From positions 3,766,326 through 3,830,325 of the forward strand of contig NZ_OZ024668.1 in NCBI RefSeq assembly GCF_902497775.2: a stretch of DNA of 64,000 bases. The letters run 5' to 3'. Position numbers and translations under genes: made by a program. This DNA comes from Pseudomonas fluorescens. GTDB lineage: Bacteria > Pseudomonadota > Gammaproteobacteria > Pseudomonadales > Pseudomonadaceae. Of this stretch, positions 9,401 to 20,602 are shown one piece after another. Position 1 is the first letter of the stretch; each line of letters opens with the position of its first letter. The notes below the pieces were generated by a model. The model ran no database searches. It was not told the DNA's origin and saw only the letters and a list, made by a program, of their open reading frames with translations.

Positions 9401-9884
9401 AGCGCGCCAGGAACGAGACCAGTTGTGGCCCATCGATCACCACGTCGCCAGAGAAGGGGAACATGTAAGGCAACTTCGGCGGGGTAATTTCACCCTCCTC
9501 GTTGATCACCAGGCGCCGGGAGGATGCCAGGGCGATCGATGGATCGCGCTCCATGACGTCGACCAGCGCGGCAACGCTCTGAGGCAGCAGTTCGTCGTCA
9601 TCGTGCAGGGTTTTGATGTACTTGCCACGCGCCGCCTCGACACAGGCGACGGCATTGCGAATCTCACCGAGCGCCGGGTCGTTATGAAAGTAATGAATCG
9701 GCACCCGGCTGCTGTGGCGATAGCGCTCGACGATCGCCGCGATTGCGCCGCTGCGATTATCGTCACAGATCACGATCTCGAGGTTATCGTAGGTCTGGTT
9801 GCAAGCGCTCAGCAGCGCAGCTTCGAAATACTCGGCCTTGTAGGCAGGAATTACGATGCTGACCAGCGGGTTCGACGTAAGCAT
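6411..9884 (-). CDS. Very large multidomain glycosyltransferase (GT2/GT2-like/GT2/GT4-like)
   Basis: An unusually long 1157-residue protein. Residues 1-250 are a GT2 domain starting PLVSIVIPAYKAEYFEAALL with an intact acidic motif, KTLHDDDELL, near residue 95. Residues about 325-555 look like a second GT2 unit whose metal-binding motif is degenerate (VHAGE). A third GT2 unit (PLVSIVVVANSDLTALERCL, about 560-830) also lacks DXD, reading LFFSSQS. The C-terminal 150 residues resemble the nucleotide-sugar half of a GT4 enzyme (FKGPERLLEYGACGFPVICS). Proteins of this build glycosylate flagellin in P. syringae (Fgt type); proximity to flagellar genes makes that plausible but unproven. Start ATG 9884 has only a weak Shine-Dalgarno. 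Confidence 0.82.
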   Translation of the reverse strand: MLTSNPLVSIVIPAYKAEYFEAALLSACNQTYDNLEIVICDDNRSGAIAAIVERYRHSSRVPIHYFHNDPALGEIRNAVACVEAARGKYIKTLHDDDELLPQSVAALVDVMERDPSIALASSRRLVINEEGEITPPKLPYMFPFSGDVVIDGPQLVSFLARYPLNFIGEPSCMLCRREDLLELGDQVMSLQGKLILGFGDMAMAAQLFQRGNLALLAQPLTRYRVSQQQGSRVNWVQLESGQGQKDFTRSVYELGWADPEGGVLVEVAPLQPGALFQPVNLMKLIIDNSIRVQTAQFTAHWMDGRVSGTEHSRLLAEHLLGRPHQPSIGVIVLDPDADREALQRTLHSLYRQDSAYTPHVTVLSVDPQVQDRTLPCSLMQLQPQELAAQLNQLVQDSNCDWLLLVHAGEAFTAAGLTGVALELPGAAGCAAVFADYATRDAQGQVSIGLRPGFNLDLLLGNPSVMAGHWLFSREALLGSGGFSEGFKGAMEFELILRLINQHGTNAFGHIPEPLLFSGARVIEASTGRLAIEQHLHVRGYNQVQVTPLDTGHFVIDYGHVHQPLVSIVVVANSDLTALERCLTSVLEHTPYPHYELLVVECGDESPQVSRWLQDVEQFTQGQLRIVRGQGPLTVSAARNLGAEQASGEFLLFFSSQSVVIHGQWLQQLLNHGLRPEVAVVGGKGFSADGKISHAGLLPGVFSGAGRVFAGEAGEATGYLNRLQLDQNYSAISHDCMLVRSALFTEAGGFDAPSFADEGADIDLCLRLGQHGYLMVWAARCMYINTAEIAPFAAATQHALCERWLANLARDPVCNANISLDDRSATMLGSLALNWRPLFCLGAPVVLAHVDPHSDSAWHRLGQSLHQHQQRAILQAAQVERIPGIVELERFGAQAIILHGHPEQAKLQALRDIKKYTSAARVYELDVLPQTREDMQLLREMLAEVDRVVVATSMMAEVGRHLHHDVRLIETRLNPELWLNVPQPCVQRSARPRVGWLGLPADADDLASIAAVIECLSAEVDWVIHGACPPALRGHIKELYPAVALAQRPQALARLDLDLALAPLCTSMASEFKGPERLLEYGACGFPVICSDMPGYRNTLPVTRVSNNAEDWVQAIRAQLADRPGLRQAGLQLRAAVQREWMLDQATLDAWRSAWLGD

Positions 9885-10004
9885 AAGGATTCAGGCACCA
9901 CCGACAAATAGACAGGACACCCGCGCCGAACAGCCAAAAAGCCGACACCGCGAGCCGCGCCTAGCGCCAAAGCAAGTTCCAAGCCAGTGCTGCGCCGCTT
10001 CTGC

Positions 10005-10496
10005 CTACACTGACCCTGGCAACGTCAATCCATTGGCCGGCAGCGGCAACGCGGTCTTGTAGCGCACCTGCTTCAAGGCAAAGCTCGATCGAATGTTGGC
10101 GACCCCCGGCAAGCGGGTCAGGTAGTCGAGAAAACGCTCCAGCGCCTGAATGCTCGGCAGCAGCACACGCAACAGGTAATCAGGGTCGCCGGTCATCAGG
10201 TAGCACTCCATGACCTCCGGGCGCTCGGCAATTTCCTCCTCGAAACGATGCAGGGATTGCTCGACCTGCTTCTCCAGGCTGACATGAATAAACACGTTCA
10301 CATCCAGGCCCAGCACCTCCGGCGCCAGCAAGGTCACCTGTTGGCGAATCACTCCGAGTTCTTCCATGGCCTTGACCCGGTTGAAGCAAGGGGTCGGCGA
10401 AAGGTTCACCGAGCGCGCCAGCTCGGCGTTGGTGATGCGGGCATTTTCCTGGAGGCTGTTGAGAATGCCGATATCCGTACGATCCAGTTTGCGCAT
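10005..10496 (-). CDS. bkdR: Lrp/AsnC-family activator of the bkd operon, BkdR
   Basis: A 163-residue Lrp-type regulator. Residues about 5-60 form the helix-turn-helix ([28 protein letters not shown]), and residues about 70-150 the ligand-sensing RAM domain ([17 protein letters not shown]). It is divergent from bkdA1, and in P. putida and P. aeruginosa the protein at this position activates the branched-chain keto acid dehydrogenase genes in response to branched-chain amino acids. The 201-base intergenic space is presumably its binding region; I could not pick out a clear operator by eye. Confidence 0.92.
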   Translation of the reverse strand: MRKLDRTDIGILNSLQENARITNAELARSVNLSPTPCFNRVKAMEELGVIRQQVTLLAPEVLGLDVNVFIHVSLEKQVEQSLHRFEEEIAERPEVMECYLMTGDPDYLLRVLLPSIQALERFLDYLTRLPGVANIRSSFALKQVRYKTALPLPANGLTLPGSV

Positions 10497-10662
10497 GAGA
10501 GAAAATCACCTGATTTTTGTCTTTATAAGGAATGTTTATCCGCAAGCCGAAGCAAAGGCAACGAACTTGAGAAAAATATTCTTCAGGCGCCGGAATATCA
10601 TGTAGGACAAGACTGACTCCCTGGTCACAAGCCGGGTGTCAGTAGCGACCGCTTCAAAGCTC

Positions 10663-10670
10663 AACAAAAA
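10663..10670 (+). promoter_or_regulatory. Hfq/Crc-type CA motif before bkdA1
   Basis: AACAAAAA matches AANAANAA and lies 28 bases before the bkdA1 start codon. Catabolite repression of the bkd system by Crc is known in Pseudomonas, though described mainly through bkdR; this site would act on bkdA1 directly. Confidence 0.5.
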
Positions 10671-10691
10671 CACAAGACAGAGCGAGCGTAA

Positions 10692-11930
<1,239 letters not shown>

Positions 11931-11931
11931 G

Positions 11932-12990
<1,059 letters not shown>

Positions 12991-14289
12991 ATGGGCACGC
13001 ACGTCATCAAGATGCCGGATATCGGTGAAGGCATCGCACAAGTTGAACTGGTGGAATGGTTCGTCAAAGTTGGCGACACCGTCACTGAAGACCAGGTCGT
13101 GGCCGATGTCATGACCGACAAGGCCACCGTCGAAATCCCTTCGCCGGTCAGCGGCAAGGTCCTGGCCCTGGGCGGCCAGCCCGGTGAAGTCATGGCGGTG
13201 GGCAGCGAGCTGATCCGCATCGAAGTCGAAGGCGCCGGTAACCACCAGGAAGGCACCAGCCAACCTGCTGCAGCGCCAGCAGCACCTGTGGGAGCGGGCT
13301 TGCCCCGCGAAGAGGCTCCAGCGGTTCCTGCCAAGGCCCCGGAACCTGCCCCCAAACCGGCGGCACCCGCACCCTCGGCCCACCAGCCCGCCGCTATCGT
13401 CCCGCGCCAAGCCCACGAACGCCCACTGGCCTCGCCTGCCGTGCGCAAGCGCGCCCTGGATGCCGGCATCGAGCTGCGTTACGTCCACGGCAGCGGCCCG
13501 GCCGGGCGCATCCTGCACGACGACCTCGACGCCTTCCTGGCGCAGCCGACCACCAGCAGCCAGAGCGCTCCTGGCGGTTATGCCAAACGCAATGACAGCG
13601 AGCAGATTCCGGTGATCGGCCTGCGCCGCAAGATTGCCCAGCGCATGCAGGATGCCAAGCGCCGCGTCGCGCACTTCAGCTACGTCGAGGAAATCGACGT
13701 GACAGCCCTCGAAGAGCTGCGTCAGCACCTGAACAAGAAGTGGGGCGACAGCCGCGGCAAGCTGACCCTGCTACCGCTCCTGGTGCGCGCCATGGTCGTC
13801 GCCCTGCGCGAGTTCCCGCAGATCAACGCCACCTACGACGACGAAGCCCAGGTGATCACCCGCCACGGCGCGGTGCATGTCGGCATCGCCACCCAGGGCG
13901 ACAACGGCCTGATGGTGCCGGTGCTGCGCCATGCCGAATCCGGCAGCCTGTGGAGCAACGCCGGCGAGATCGTGCGCCTGGCCAACGCCGCCCGCGGCAA
14001 CAAGGCCAGCCGTGAAGAACTGTCGGGCTCGACCATCACCCTGACCAGCCTTGGCGCTCTCGGCGGCATCGTTACCACACCGGTGGTCAACACCCCGGAA
14101 GTGGCGATCGTCGGAGTCAACCGCATGGTCGAACGGCCGATGGTCATCAACGGCCAGATCGTCATTCGCAAGATGATGAACCTCTCCAGCTCGTTCGATC
14201 ACCGCGTGGTCGATGGCATGGACGCGGCACTCTTCATCCAGGCCATCCGCGGCCTGCTCGAACAACCTGCCAGCCTGTTTGTGGAGTGA
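12991..14289 (+). CDS. bkdB: Branched-chain 2-oxoacid dehydrogenase E2 (lipoamide acyltransferase)
   Basis: A 432-residue E2 core protein. Residues 1-76 are the lipoyl domain, with the lipoylated lysine K44 in [13 protein letters not shown]. An Ala/Pro-rich linker follows, then the E1/E3-binding domain (about 140-178, [19 protein letters not shown]) and the acyltransferase domain ending in the catalytic [15 protein letters not shown] (HxxxDG). The linker is odd: residues 99-107 (PVGAGLPRE) are encoded by a REP core that has become part of the reading frame. The stop overlaps the region of the lpdV start. Confidence 0.96.
   Translation: MGTHVIKMPDIGEGIAQVELVEWFVKVGDTVTEDQVVADVMTDKATVEIPSPVSGKVLALGGQPGEVMAVGSELIRIEVEGAGNHQEGTSQPAAAPAAPVGAGLPREEAPAVPAKAPEPAPKPAAPAPSAHQPAAIVPRQAHERPLASPAVRKRALDAGIELRYVHGSGPAGRILHDDLDAFLAQPTTSSQSAPGGYAKRNDSEQIPVIGLRRKIAQRMQDAKRRVAHFSYVEEIDVTALEELRQHLNKKWGDSRGKLTLLPLLVRAMVVALREFPQINATYDDEAQVITRHGAVHVGIATQGDNGLMVPVLRHAESGSLWSNAGEIVRLANAARGNKASREELSGSTITLTSLGALGGIVTTPVVNTPEVAIVGVNRMVERPMVINGQIVIRKMMNLSSSFDHRVVDGMDAALFIQAIRGLLEQPASLFVE
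13284..13312 (+). repeat. REP core embedded in the bkdB coding sequence
   Basis: The stretch containing GGAGCGGGCTTGCCCCGCGA is the same REP core found between genes at 3.4, 54.06 and 61.1 kb. It is in frame in the flexible linker between the lipoyl and peripheral-subunit-binding domains of BkdB. Confidence 0.85.
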
Positions 14290-14291
14290 CC

Positions 14292-15677
<1,386 letters not shown>

Positions 15678-15702
15678 ACACTGAAGCGGCTGAGGCCGAT
15701 TT

Positions 15703-15734
15703 GACCCGCTGCCCCGTGCAGCGGGTCCTTTTTC
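15703..15734 (+). terminator. Terminator of the bkd operon
   Basis: A perfect 10-bp stem, GACCCGCTGC with GCAGCGGGTC, has a 5-base loop and is followed by CCTTTTTC. The T run overlaps the stop codon of the convergent diguanylate cyclase gene. Confidence 0.95.
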
Positions 15735-16746
15735 ATTCACCGATCTCATCCTTGCCGGCCGCCTTGGCCCGGTACAGTGCCTGGTCCGCCCGGCACAGCA
15801 GCTGCGCCTGCCCTTCCCCTTCCAGCCACTCGACCACGCCATAACTCATGGTCAGCACTTGCGCGCCCACCGGCGGTGCCAGCTCCAGCGCCTGGCGAAT
15901 CTGCCGCGCCAGTTGCAGTGCCTGTTCGCGTTGCGTGCCCGGCAGCACCACGACAAACTCATCGCCGCCCCAGCGTGCGAGCAAGTCACCGGGGCGCAGG
16001 CACACCTTGATCCGCTCGACCGATGCGATCAGCGCCTGGTCACCTTGGGCATGGCCATACTGATCGTTGATCGGCTTGAAATCGTCGATATCCATGATGA
16101 TCAGCGCCAACGGCTGGCGGAAACGCCGCGCCCGCTCGCACTCTTGCTGCAGGACCTTTTCCAGGCGGTAACGGTTGGCCACCAGGGTCAGGGCATCGCG
16201 CTCGGCCAGGTCGCGGTTTTCATCGAGCTGGCGCTGCAGTTGCTGATTGACCCAGGACAGTTCGCGGGTGCGCTCGGCGATCTGCGCCTCCAGTGACAGG
16301 TTCTCCTGCTCCAGGCGCTCGACCAGGCGCTTGGCATCGTCGATATTGCGATGGGCACCGAGCATGCGCGCCACCGAGCCGTCCTGATTGCGCGCAATGA
16401 TGTGGCCGCGGTCCTCGATCCACAGGAAGCTGCCATCTTGGCAGCGGCAGCGGTACTCGATACGGTATTGCCCGGATCGGTCACTGACGTAGTCCTCGAA
16501 ATGAGCCATCACTTGCGGATAGTCCTCAGGATGAATCACGCTTTCCCAGGTCAGTACGGTATTGTCCAGCGAGTGGCTTGGATAACCGAGCATCCGGTAC
16601 CAGCCGGGGTTGCGGTAGACGTAGCCGGTGTTGGCGTTCCAGTCCCAGATCCCGTCGCTGATCAGGTCCAGCAGGGTTTGCAGCTGTTCTTCCCTGAAAT
16701 CGCCGAGCGGGGCCTTCAAAGGTGGTGCATCTGACGTTTGACTCAT
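15733..16746 (-). CDS. PAS-GGDEF diguanylate cyclase
   Basis: A 337-residue soluble signalling protein. Residues about 20-140 form a PAS domain with PAC extension (LISDGIWDWNANTGYVYRN), residues about 140-175 a coiled coil, and residues 180-335 a GGDEF domain. The active-site GGDEF is intact at 260-264, and an inhibitory I-site RPGD sits five residues upstream at 251-254, so an active, product-inhibited cyclase making c-di-GMP is expected. The start is ATG 16746 with GGGAGAT upstream; the frame extends to 16962 but lacks support there. It may feed the PilZ brake at 2.6 kb, which is inference. Confidence 0.9.
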   Translation of the reverse strand: MSQTSDAPPLKAPLGDFREEQLQTLLDLISDGIWDWNANTGYVYRNPGWYRMLGYPSHSLDNTVLTWESVIHPEDYPQVMAHFEDYVSDRSGQYRIEYRCRCQDGSFLWIEDRGHIIARNQDGSVARMLGAHRNIDDAKRLVERLEQENLSLEAQIAERTRELSWVNQQLQRQLDENRDLAERDALTLVANRYRLEKVLQQECERARRFRQPLALIIMDIDDFKPINDQYGHAQGDQALIASVERIKVCLRPGDLLARWGGDEFVVVLPGTQREQALQLARQIRQALELAPPVGAQVLTMSYGVVEWLEGEGQAQLLCRADQALYRAKAAGKDEIGE

Positions 16747-16982
16747 GGACGATCTCCCTTGTCCAGCAACTGCGCCCCAGCCAGATGTTGGTGCTGCCGG
16801 CTTGAATTGACTTGCCGCTGACGGCAAGGGTTTTCCTCTTCGGGGCAAAGCATGCTCCGTTTCACTACCCGCCGTACAGCGCCAACCCCTGAATATACTA
16901 GCGCGTGGCCCTGCCAGCCGAGCTGGCACAAGACTTGCCATTGATCGGAGGTCAACTTGCATCCATCAAGGAGCGTGATCAG

Positions 16983-17561
16983 GTGAGTAGCATCAATGCC
17001 CTCGGCGCCCAGACGCCAGCCATCAACCCGACCCGTGGCGTGGCCGAAGCGGCCGCCGCCGAACAGGCCCAGTTCCGCCCGCCGGTGCCGACCAGCAGCG
17101 CCAACCGCCAGCAGCAAAGCCACGCCAACACCTCGCAGCAAAGTGCCGAAGACGCCCGCGAGGAAGCCTTCGCCAAACTCAAGGTGCAGCTGCAGAACCC
17201 GGATGTCGACATGCGCGAGCAGGCCAGTATCGGCACCAGCGAAACCGGCAAGAGCGCCGCTCAGGAGTTTCGCGAATACATGGCCCTGAGCCCAGCCCAG
17301 AAGATCAAGCTCAAGCTGCTCAATGAACTGGGCATCAGCCAGGAAGAATTCGAGGCCTTGCCGCCAGCCGAAAAGGACAAGATCGAACGCAAGATCGCCG
17401 AGCAGATGAAAAAGCAGACCGAATTGGAGTCGCTGGCCAGCCTCAACTCCGAGCTGCAAGGGCCGGCAGTGTCAGCCAAGCTGGTGGCCAACCTGACCGC
17501 GACGCAAGATGCCAACCAAGGCACCACCTATGACAATCGGGAAAAAGACCTCAGCGCCTGA
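16983..17561 (+). CDS. Hypothetical protein, helical and charged
   Basis: A 192-residue protein I do not recognise by function. The start is GTG 16983 (preceded by AAGGAG), giving MSSINALGAQTPAINPTRGV; the frame is open back to 16905 without a ribosome binding site. Residues 1-70 are Ala/Gln/Ser-rich and probably disordered. Residues about 95-165 are helical and charged (EFREYMALSPAQKIKLKLLN, EEFEALPPAEKDKIERKIAE). There is no signal peptide or membrane segment. The repeated NPTRG/AEAAAAEQ style resembles small proteins seen near motility genes in Pseudomonas, but that is only an impression. Confidence 0.7.
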   Translation: MSSINALGAQTPAINPTRGVAEAAAAEQAQFRPPVPTSSANRQQQSHANTSQQSAEDAREEAFAKLKVQLQNPDVDMREQASIGTSETGKSAAQEFREYMALSPAQKIKLKLLNELGISQEEFEALPPAEKDKIERKIAEQMKKQTELESLASLNSELQGPAVSAKLVANLTATQDANQGTTYDNREKDLSA

Positions 17562-17764
17562 CCCCACCTGCGCGCTGCTGTCGCCCAAGGCAGCAGCGTC
17601 CTGTAAAGCTGATGTTGGCCGAATTCTTGCTGAGCTAGGGCAATCACAGTCAGTTGTCGGATTCATGGCGCCCTTGCCCGTTGATCCGGACCATGACTCA
17701 GTGCCATGGCGTAGCCCCTGTCATGCCATGTGCCATTTTTCAGTCATCACGAGCACCCATTGCC

Positions 17765-18895
17765 ATGGCCGAATCCGTTCCCGTCACCAGCCCGCTGCTG
17801 CCACCGCTGGAGGAGTTCATTCCCTACCTGCAGCAAATCTGGGACAGCAAGCGCCTGACCAACGGCGGCCCTTTTCATGAGCAACTGGAACAGGAACTGG
17901 CCGATTACCTCGGGGTAAAACACCTCTCGCTGTTTTCCAATGGCACCCTGGCCCTGGTCACCGCACTGCAGGCGCTGCGCATCACCGGCGAAGTCATCAC
18001 CACGCCCTACTCCTTCGTCGCAACCGCGCACTCGCTGCTGTGGAACAACCTCAAGCCAGTCTTCGTCGACATCGACCCGCTGACCAACAACCTCGACCCC
18101 AAGCGCGTCGAAGAAGCCATCACCTCGGCGACCACCGCGATCCTGCCGGTCCACTGTTATGGCATTCCTTGCGATGTCGCCGGTCTCCAGCGAGTCGCCG
18201 ACACTTATGGCCTGAAAGTCATCTATGACGCGGCCCACGCCTTTGGTGTTCGCGACAACGGGGCGAGCGTACTCAACCACGGCGATCTGTCGATCCTGAG
18301 TTTTCATGCGACCAAGGTGTTCAATACGTTCGAAGGCGGCGCCATTATCTGCCCCGATGCCAAGATCAAGCAGCGCATCGACTACCTGAAGAATTTCGGT
18401 TTTGCCGATGAAGTCACGGTCATGGCGCCCGGCATCAATGGCAAGATGAATGAAGTCCAGGCAGCCTTTGGCTTGCTGCAGTTGCGTCACATCGATAATG
18501 CGCTGGAACGGCGCCGGGAGGTCTTCGAACGCTACCGCCAAGCCCTGGAAGGCGTACCAGGCCTGCGCCTGCTCGAACCTGCGGCTGGGCTTGAATGGAA
18601 CTATGCCTACTGCCCGATACTGGTCGATGCCGAGCGCTTCGGATGCACCCGCGATGAGCTTTACCGGCGTTATCGAGAGGACGATATCCTGGTACGCCGG
18701 TATTTCTATCCGTTGATCACCGAATTCCCGATGTATCGTGGGCTGCCCAGCGCCGACATAAAGGGCCTGCCCCATGCCTGGCAAGTGTCGCGTCAGGTCC
18801 TGTGCCTGCCGATTCATTCGCACCTGTCGACTGATATACAACAGCGGATCATTGATCTGGCGCTAGCCTGCCGAACGGAACATGCTCCTGCCTGA
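17765..18895 (+). CDS. DegT/DnrJ/EryC1-family sugar aminotransferase (VioA-like)
   Basis: A 376-residue PLP enzyme of the type that converts nucleotide keto-sugars to amino-sugars. The PLP lysine is K184 in SFHATKVFNTFEGG, and the cofactor-binding Asp is D155 in IYDAAHAFG. The early motif LTNGGPF and the block VDIDPLTNNLDP are family signatures. The pattern most recalls VioA, which makes dTDP-4-amino-4,6-dideoxyglucose, a sugar used on flagellin or O-antigen. ATG 17765 gives the usual family N terminus although no strong ribosome binding site precedes it; ATG 17723 is an alternative. It stands alone, without other sugar genes. Confidence 0.82.
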   Translation: MAESVPVTSPLLPPLEEFIPYLQQIWDSKRLTNGGPFHEQLEQELADYLGVKHLSLFSNGTLALVTALQALRITGEVITTPYSFVATAHSLLWNNLKPVFVDIDPLTNNLDPKRVEEAITSATTAILPVHCYGIPCDVAGLQRVADTYGLKVIYDAAHAFGVRDNGASVLNHGDLSILSFHATKVFNTFEGGAIICPDAKIKQRIDYLKNFGFADEVTVMAPGINGKMNEVQAAFGLLQLRHIDNALERRREVFERYRQALEGVPGLRLLEPAAGLEWNYAYCPILVDAERFGCTRDELYRRYREDDILVRRYFYPLITEFPMYRGLPSADIKGLPHAWQVSRQVLCLPIHSHLSTDIQQRIIDLALACRTEHAPA

Positions 18896-18940
18896 TACTT
18901 TGGTCCGCTCGCCCAGGGGTGCCGCTGACTGACGCTGCAA

Positions 18941-19852
18941 TCAGCGCCTTTCCATCTCACCAACTTCAGCCTTGACCCAGTCTACGAACGCGACAACCTC
19001 GGAGCGCTGCAAGGCTTCTTCACGACAAACCAGGTAGTAGGCAAAACGCGCGGGCCAGGGTTTGTCGAGGGCCAGTTGCAGCTTGGCGCTGGCCAGGTCT
19101 TCTGCAGCGTGAGTGTCCTGCACCAGGGCTATGCCCTGGCCTGCAGCCGCGGCACGCAATAGCAGCAGGTCATCCTCGAAACTGGCACCGCGTGCCGCCC
19201 GCGGGTCATCGGCCACGCCATGGGCCTGCAGCCAAAGCATCCAGTCAGCGCGATCGGCATCGTGCAACAACGGATACTTCAGGCAATCGGCCGGCCGTTT
19301 CAAAGCCGGCCCTTGCGCCAGCAACTGCGGGCTGGCTACCGGTAGCAAAACCGGCGCCATCAGGCGGACAGACTCCAGCCCCGGATACTGTCCGAGCCCA
19401 TGGCGCAGGGCGACATCGATGCGCTCACGTTGCAAATCCACCAGCTTGGCCGAAGCCTCGACACGCACTTCGATCTGCGGGTGCAGGGCATTGAATCGGC
19501 CGAGGCGCGGCACCAGCCAGGAGGCCGCGAACGACGGCACGGTGCTGATGGTCAGGGTCTTGCCCGGCGTCAGTTGTTCGAGCAAGGCCAGCGATGCCTC
19601 GATCTGATCGAAGCCCTTGAGCAACCCTGGATACACGCGCGCGCCAGCTTCGCTCAGGTGCACGCCATGGCGGCCACGCACGAACAGCACCACGCCCATA
19701 CGCGCCTCAAGCAGGCGTACCTGCTGACTGACCGCGCCCGGCGTTACACCCATGCGCTCGGCGGCCGCCTTGAGGCTGCCCAGACGCGCCGCTTCAGTGA
19801 AGGCCCGCAATGCCAACAACGGTATAACCGCGCCCATTTTCACCCGCTCCAT
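18941..19852 (-). CDS. LysR-family transcriptional regulator (GcvA-like)
   Basis: A 303-residue regulator with an N-terminal winged helix (residues about 8-65, LRAFTEAARLGSLKAAAERMGVTPGAVSQQVRLLE) and a C-terminal substrate-binding domain of the GcvA/AmpR kind (TISTVPSFAASWLVPRLGRF). It is divergent from a glutathione-transferase-like gene, with 102 bases between them containing an inverted repeat that would suit LysR binding. The target is therefore likely the GST/LLM pair. The inducer is unknown. Confidence 0.9.
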   Translation of the reverse strand: MERVKMGAVIPLLALRAFTEAARLGSLKAAAERMGVTPGAVSQQVRLLEARMGVVLFVRGRHGVHLSEAGARVYPGLLKGFDQIEASLALLEQLTPGKTLTISTVPSFAASWLVPRLGRFNALHPQIEVRVEASAKLVDLQRERIDVALRHGLGQYPGLESVRLMAPVLLPVASPQLLAQGPALKRPADCLKYPLLHDADRADWMLWLQAHGVADDPRAARGASFEDDLLLLRAAAAGQGIALVQDTHAAEDLASAKLQLALDKPWPARFAYYLVCREEALQRSEVVAFVDWVKAEVGEMERR

Positions 19853-19881
19853 GGTTTAGAAAATCTATCGTCTTAGCGCAG

Positions 19882-19900
19882 GATTGATCGTTTTTCAATC
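19882..19900. promoter_or_regulatory. Candidate LysR operator between the regulator and GST genes
   Basis: GATTGA (19882-19887) and TCAATC (19895-19900) form a perfect inverted repeat with a 7-base spacer, embedding a T-N11-A arrangement. It lies 30 bases from the regulator start and 55 bases before the GST start. Confidence 0.5.
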
Positions 19901-19954
19901 GGCCAAGACCTGCCTAGCATAGCCCTTCTCTGAACCATCCTGAAGAGAAGGCCC

Positions 19955-20581
19955 ATGCCGTTGATTCTTTATAGCGATAGCTCACCTAATGGCTTCAAGA
20001 TCACCATCGCCCTGGAAGAGCTGGGGCTGCCCTACACCCTCAAGCACGTGCAGATCGACCATGGCGAGCATCGCCAGGCTGACTTTCTCAAACTCAACCC
20101 CCATGGCCGTATTCCGGTGCTGGTTGATCCCGAGAGCGATATCACCCTGTTCGAATCGGCGGCGATTCTGCTGTATCTGGCTGAAAAGAGTGCACGCCTG
20201 CTGCCGAGCATCCCCAGCGAACGCTGGGCAGCCATCACCTGGTTGCAGTTTCACGCGGCGAGCATGGGGCCGATTCTTGGTCAGCGCGTGCATTTCGAAC
20301 TGTTCGCCCAACAGCCCTGCCCCGAGGCCATCGCCCGCTACCGGCATCTGAGCGAAGAACTGTTCAACACCCTCGACCAGCGCCTGGCCGGTCAGCCCTG
20401 GCTGGCGGGCAGCACCTACTCGATCGCTGACATCGCCACCTTCGGCTGGACCCATATCGCCCGGGTTATCGACTTTGACTTCAGCCAGTACCGGCATCTG
20501 AGCGCCTGGCATGAACGCGTCAGCCAACGCCCTGCCGTCCAACGCGGCATCCGCCTGCCGGCACCTGCCACTGGCCCCTGA
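19955..20581 (+). CDS. Glutathione S-transferase family protein
   Basis: A 208-residue protein with a thioredoxin-like N domain (residues 1-80: SDSSPNGFKITIALEELGLPYT, then cis-Pro loop GRIPVLVD and the glutathione-binding LFESAAILLYLAEK) and an all-helical C domain (STYSIADIATFGWTH). The S-P-N-G active-site region resembles YfcG/YghU-type disulfide-bond oxidoreductases more than classical transferases. Start ATG 19955 follows GAAGG. It probably forms a short operon with the LLM oxidoreductase 21 bases downstream. Confidence 0.88.
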   Translation: MPLILYSDSSPNGFKITIALEELGLPYTLKHVQIDHGEHRQADFLKLNPHGRIPVLVDPESDITLFESAAILLYLAEKSARLLPSIPSERWAAITWLQFHAASMGPILGQRVHFELFAQQPCPEAIARYRHLSEELFNTLDQRLAGQPWLAGSTYSIADIATFGWTHIARVIDFDFSQYRHLSAWHERVSQRPAVQRGIRLPAPATGP

Positions 20582-20602
20582 ACCGAGAAAAGGATTTTAT
20601 CG

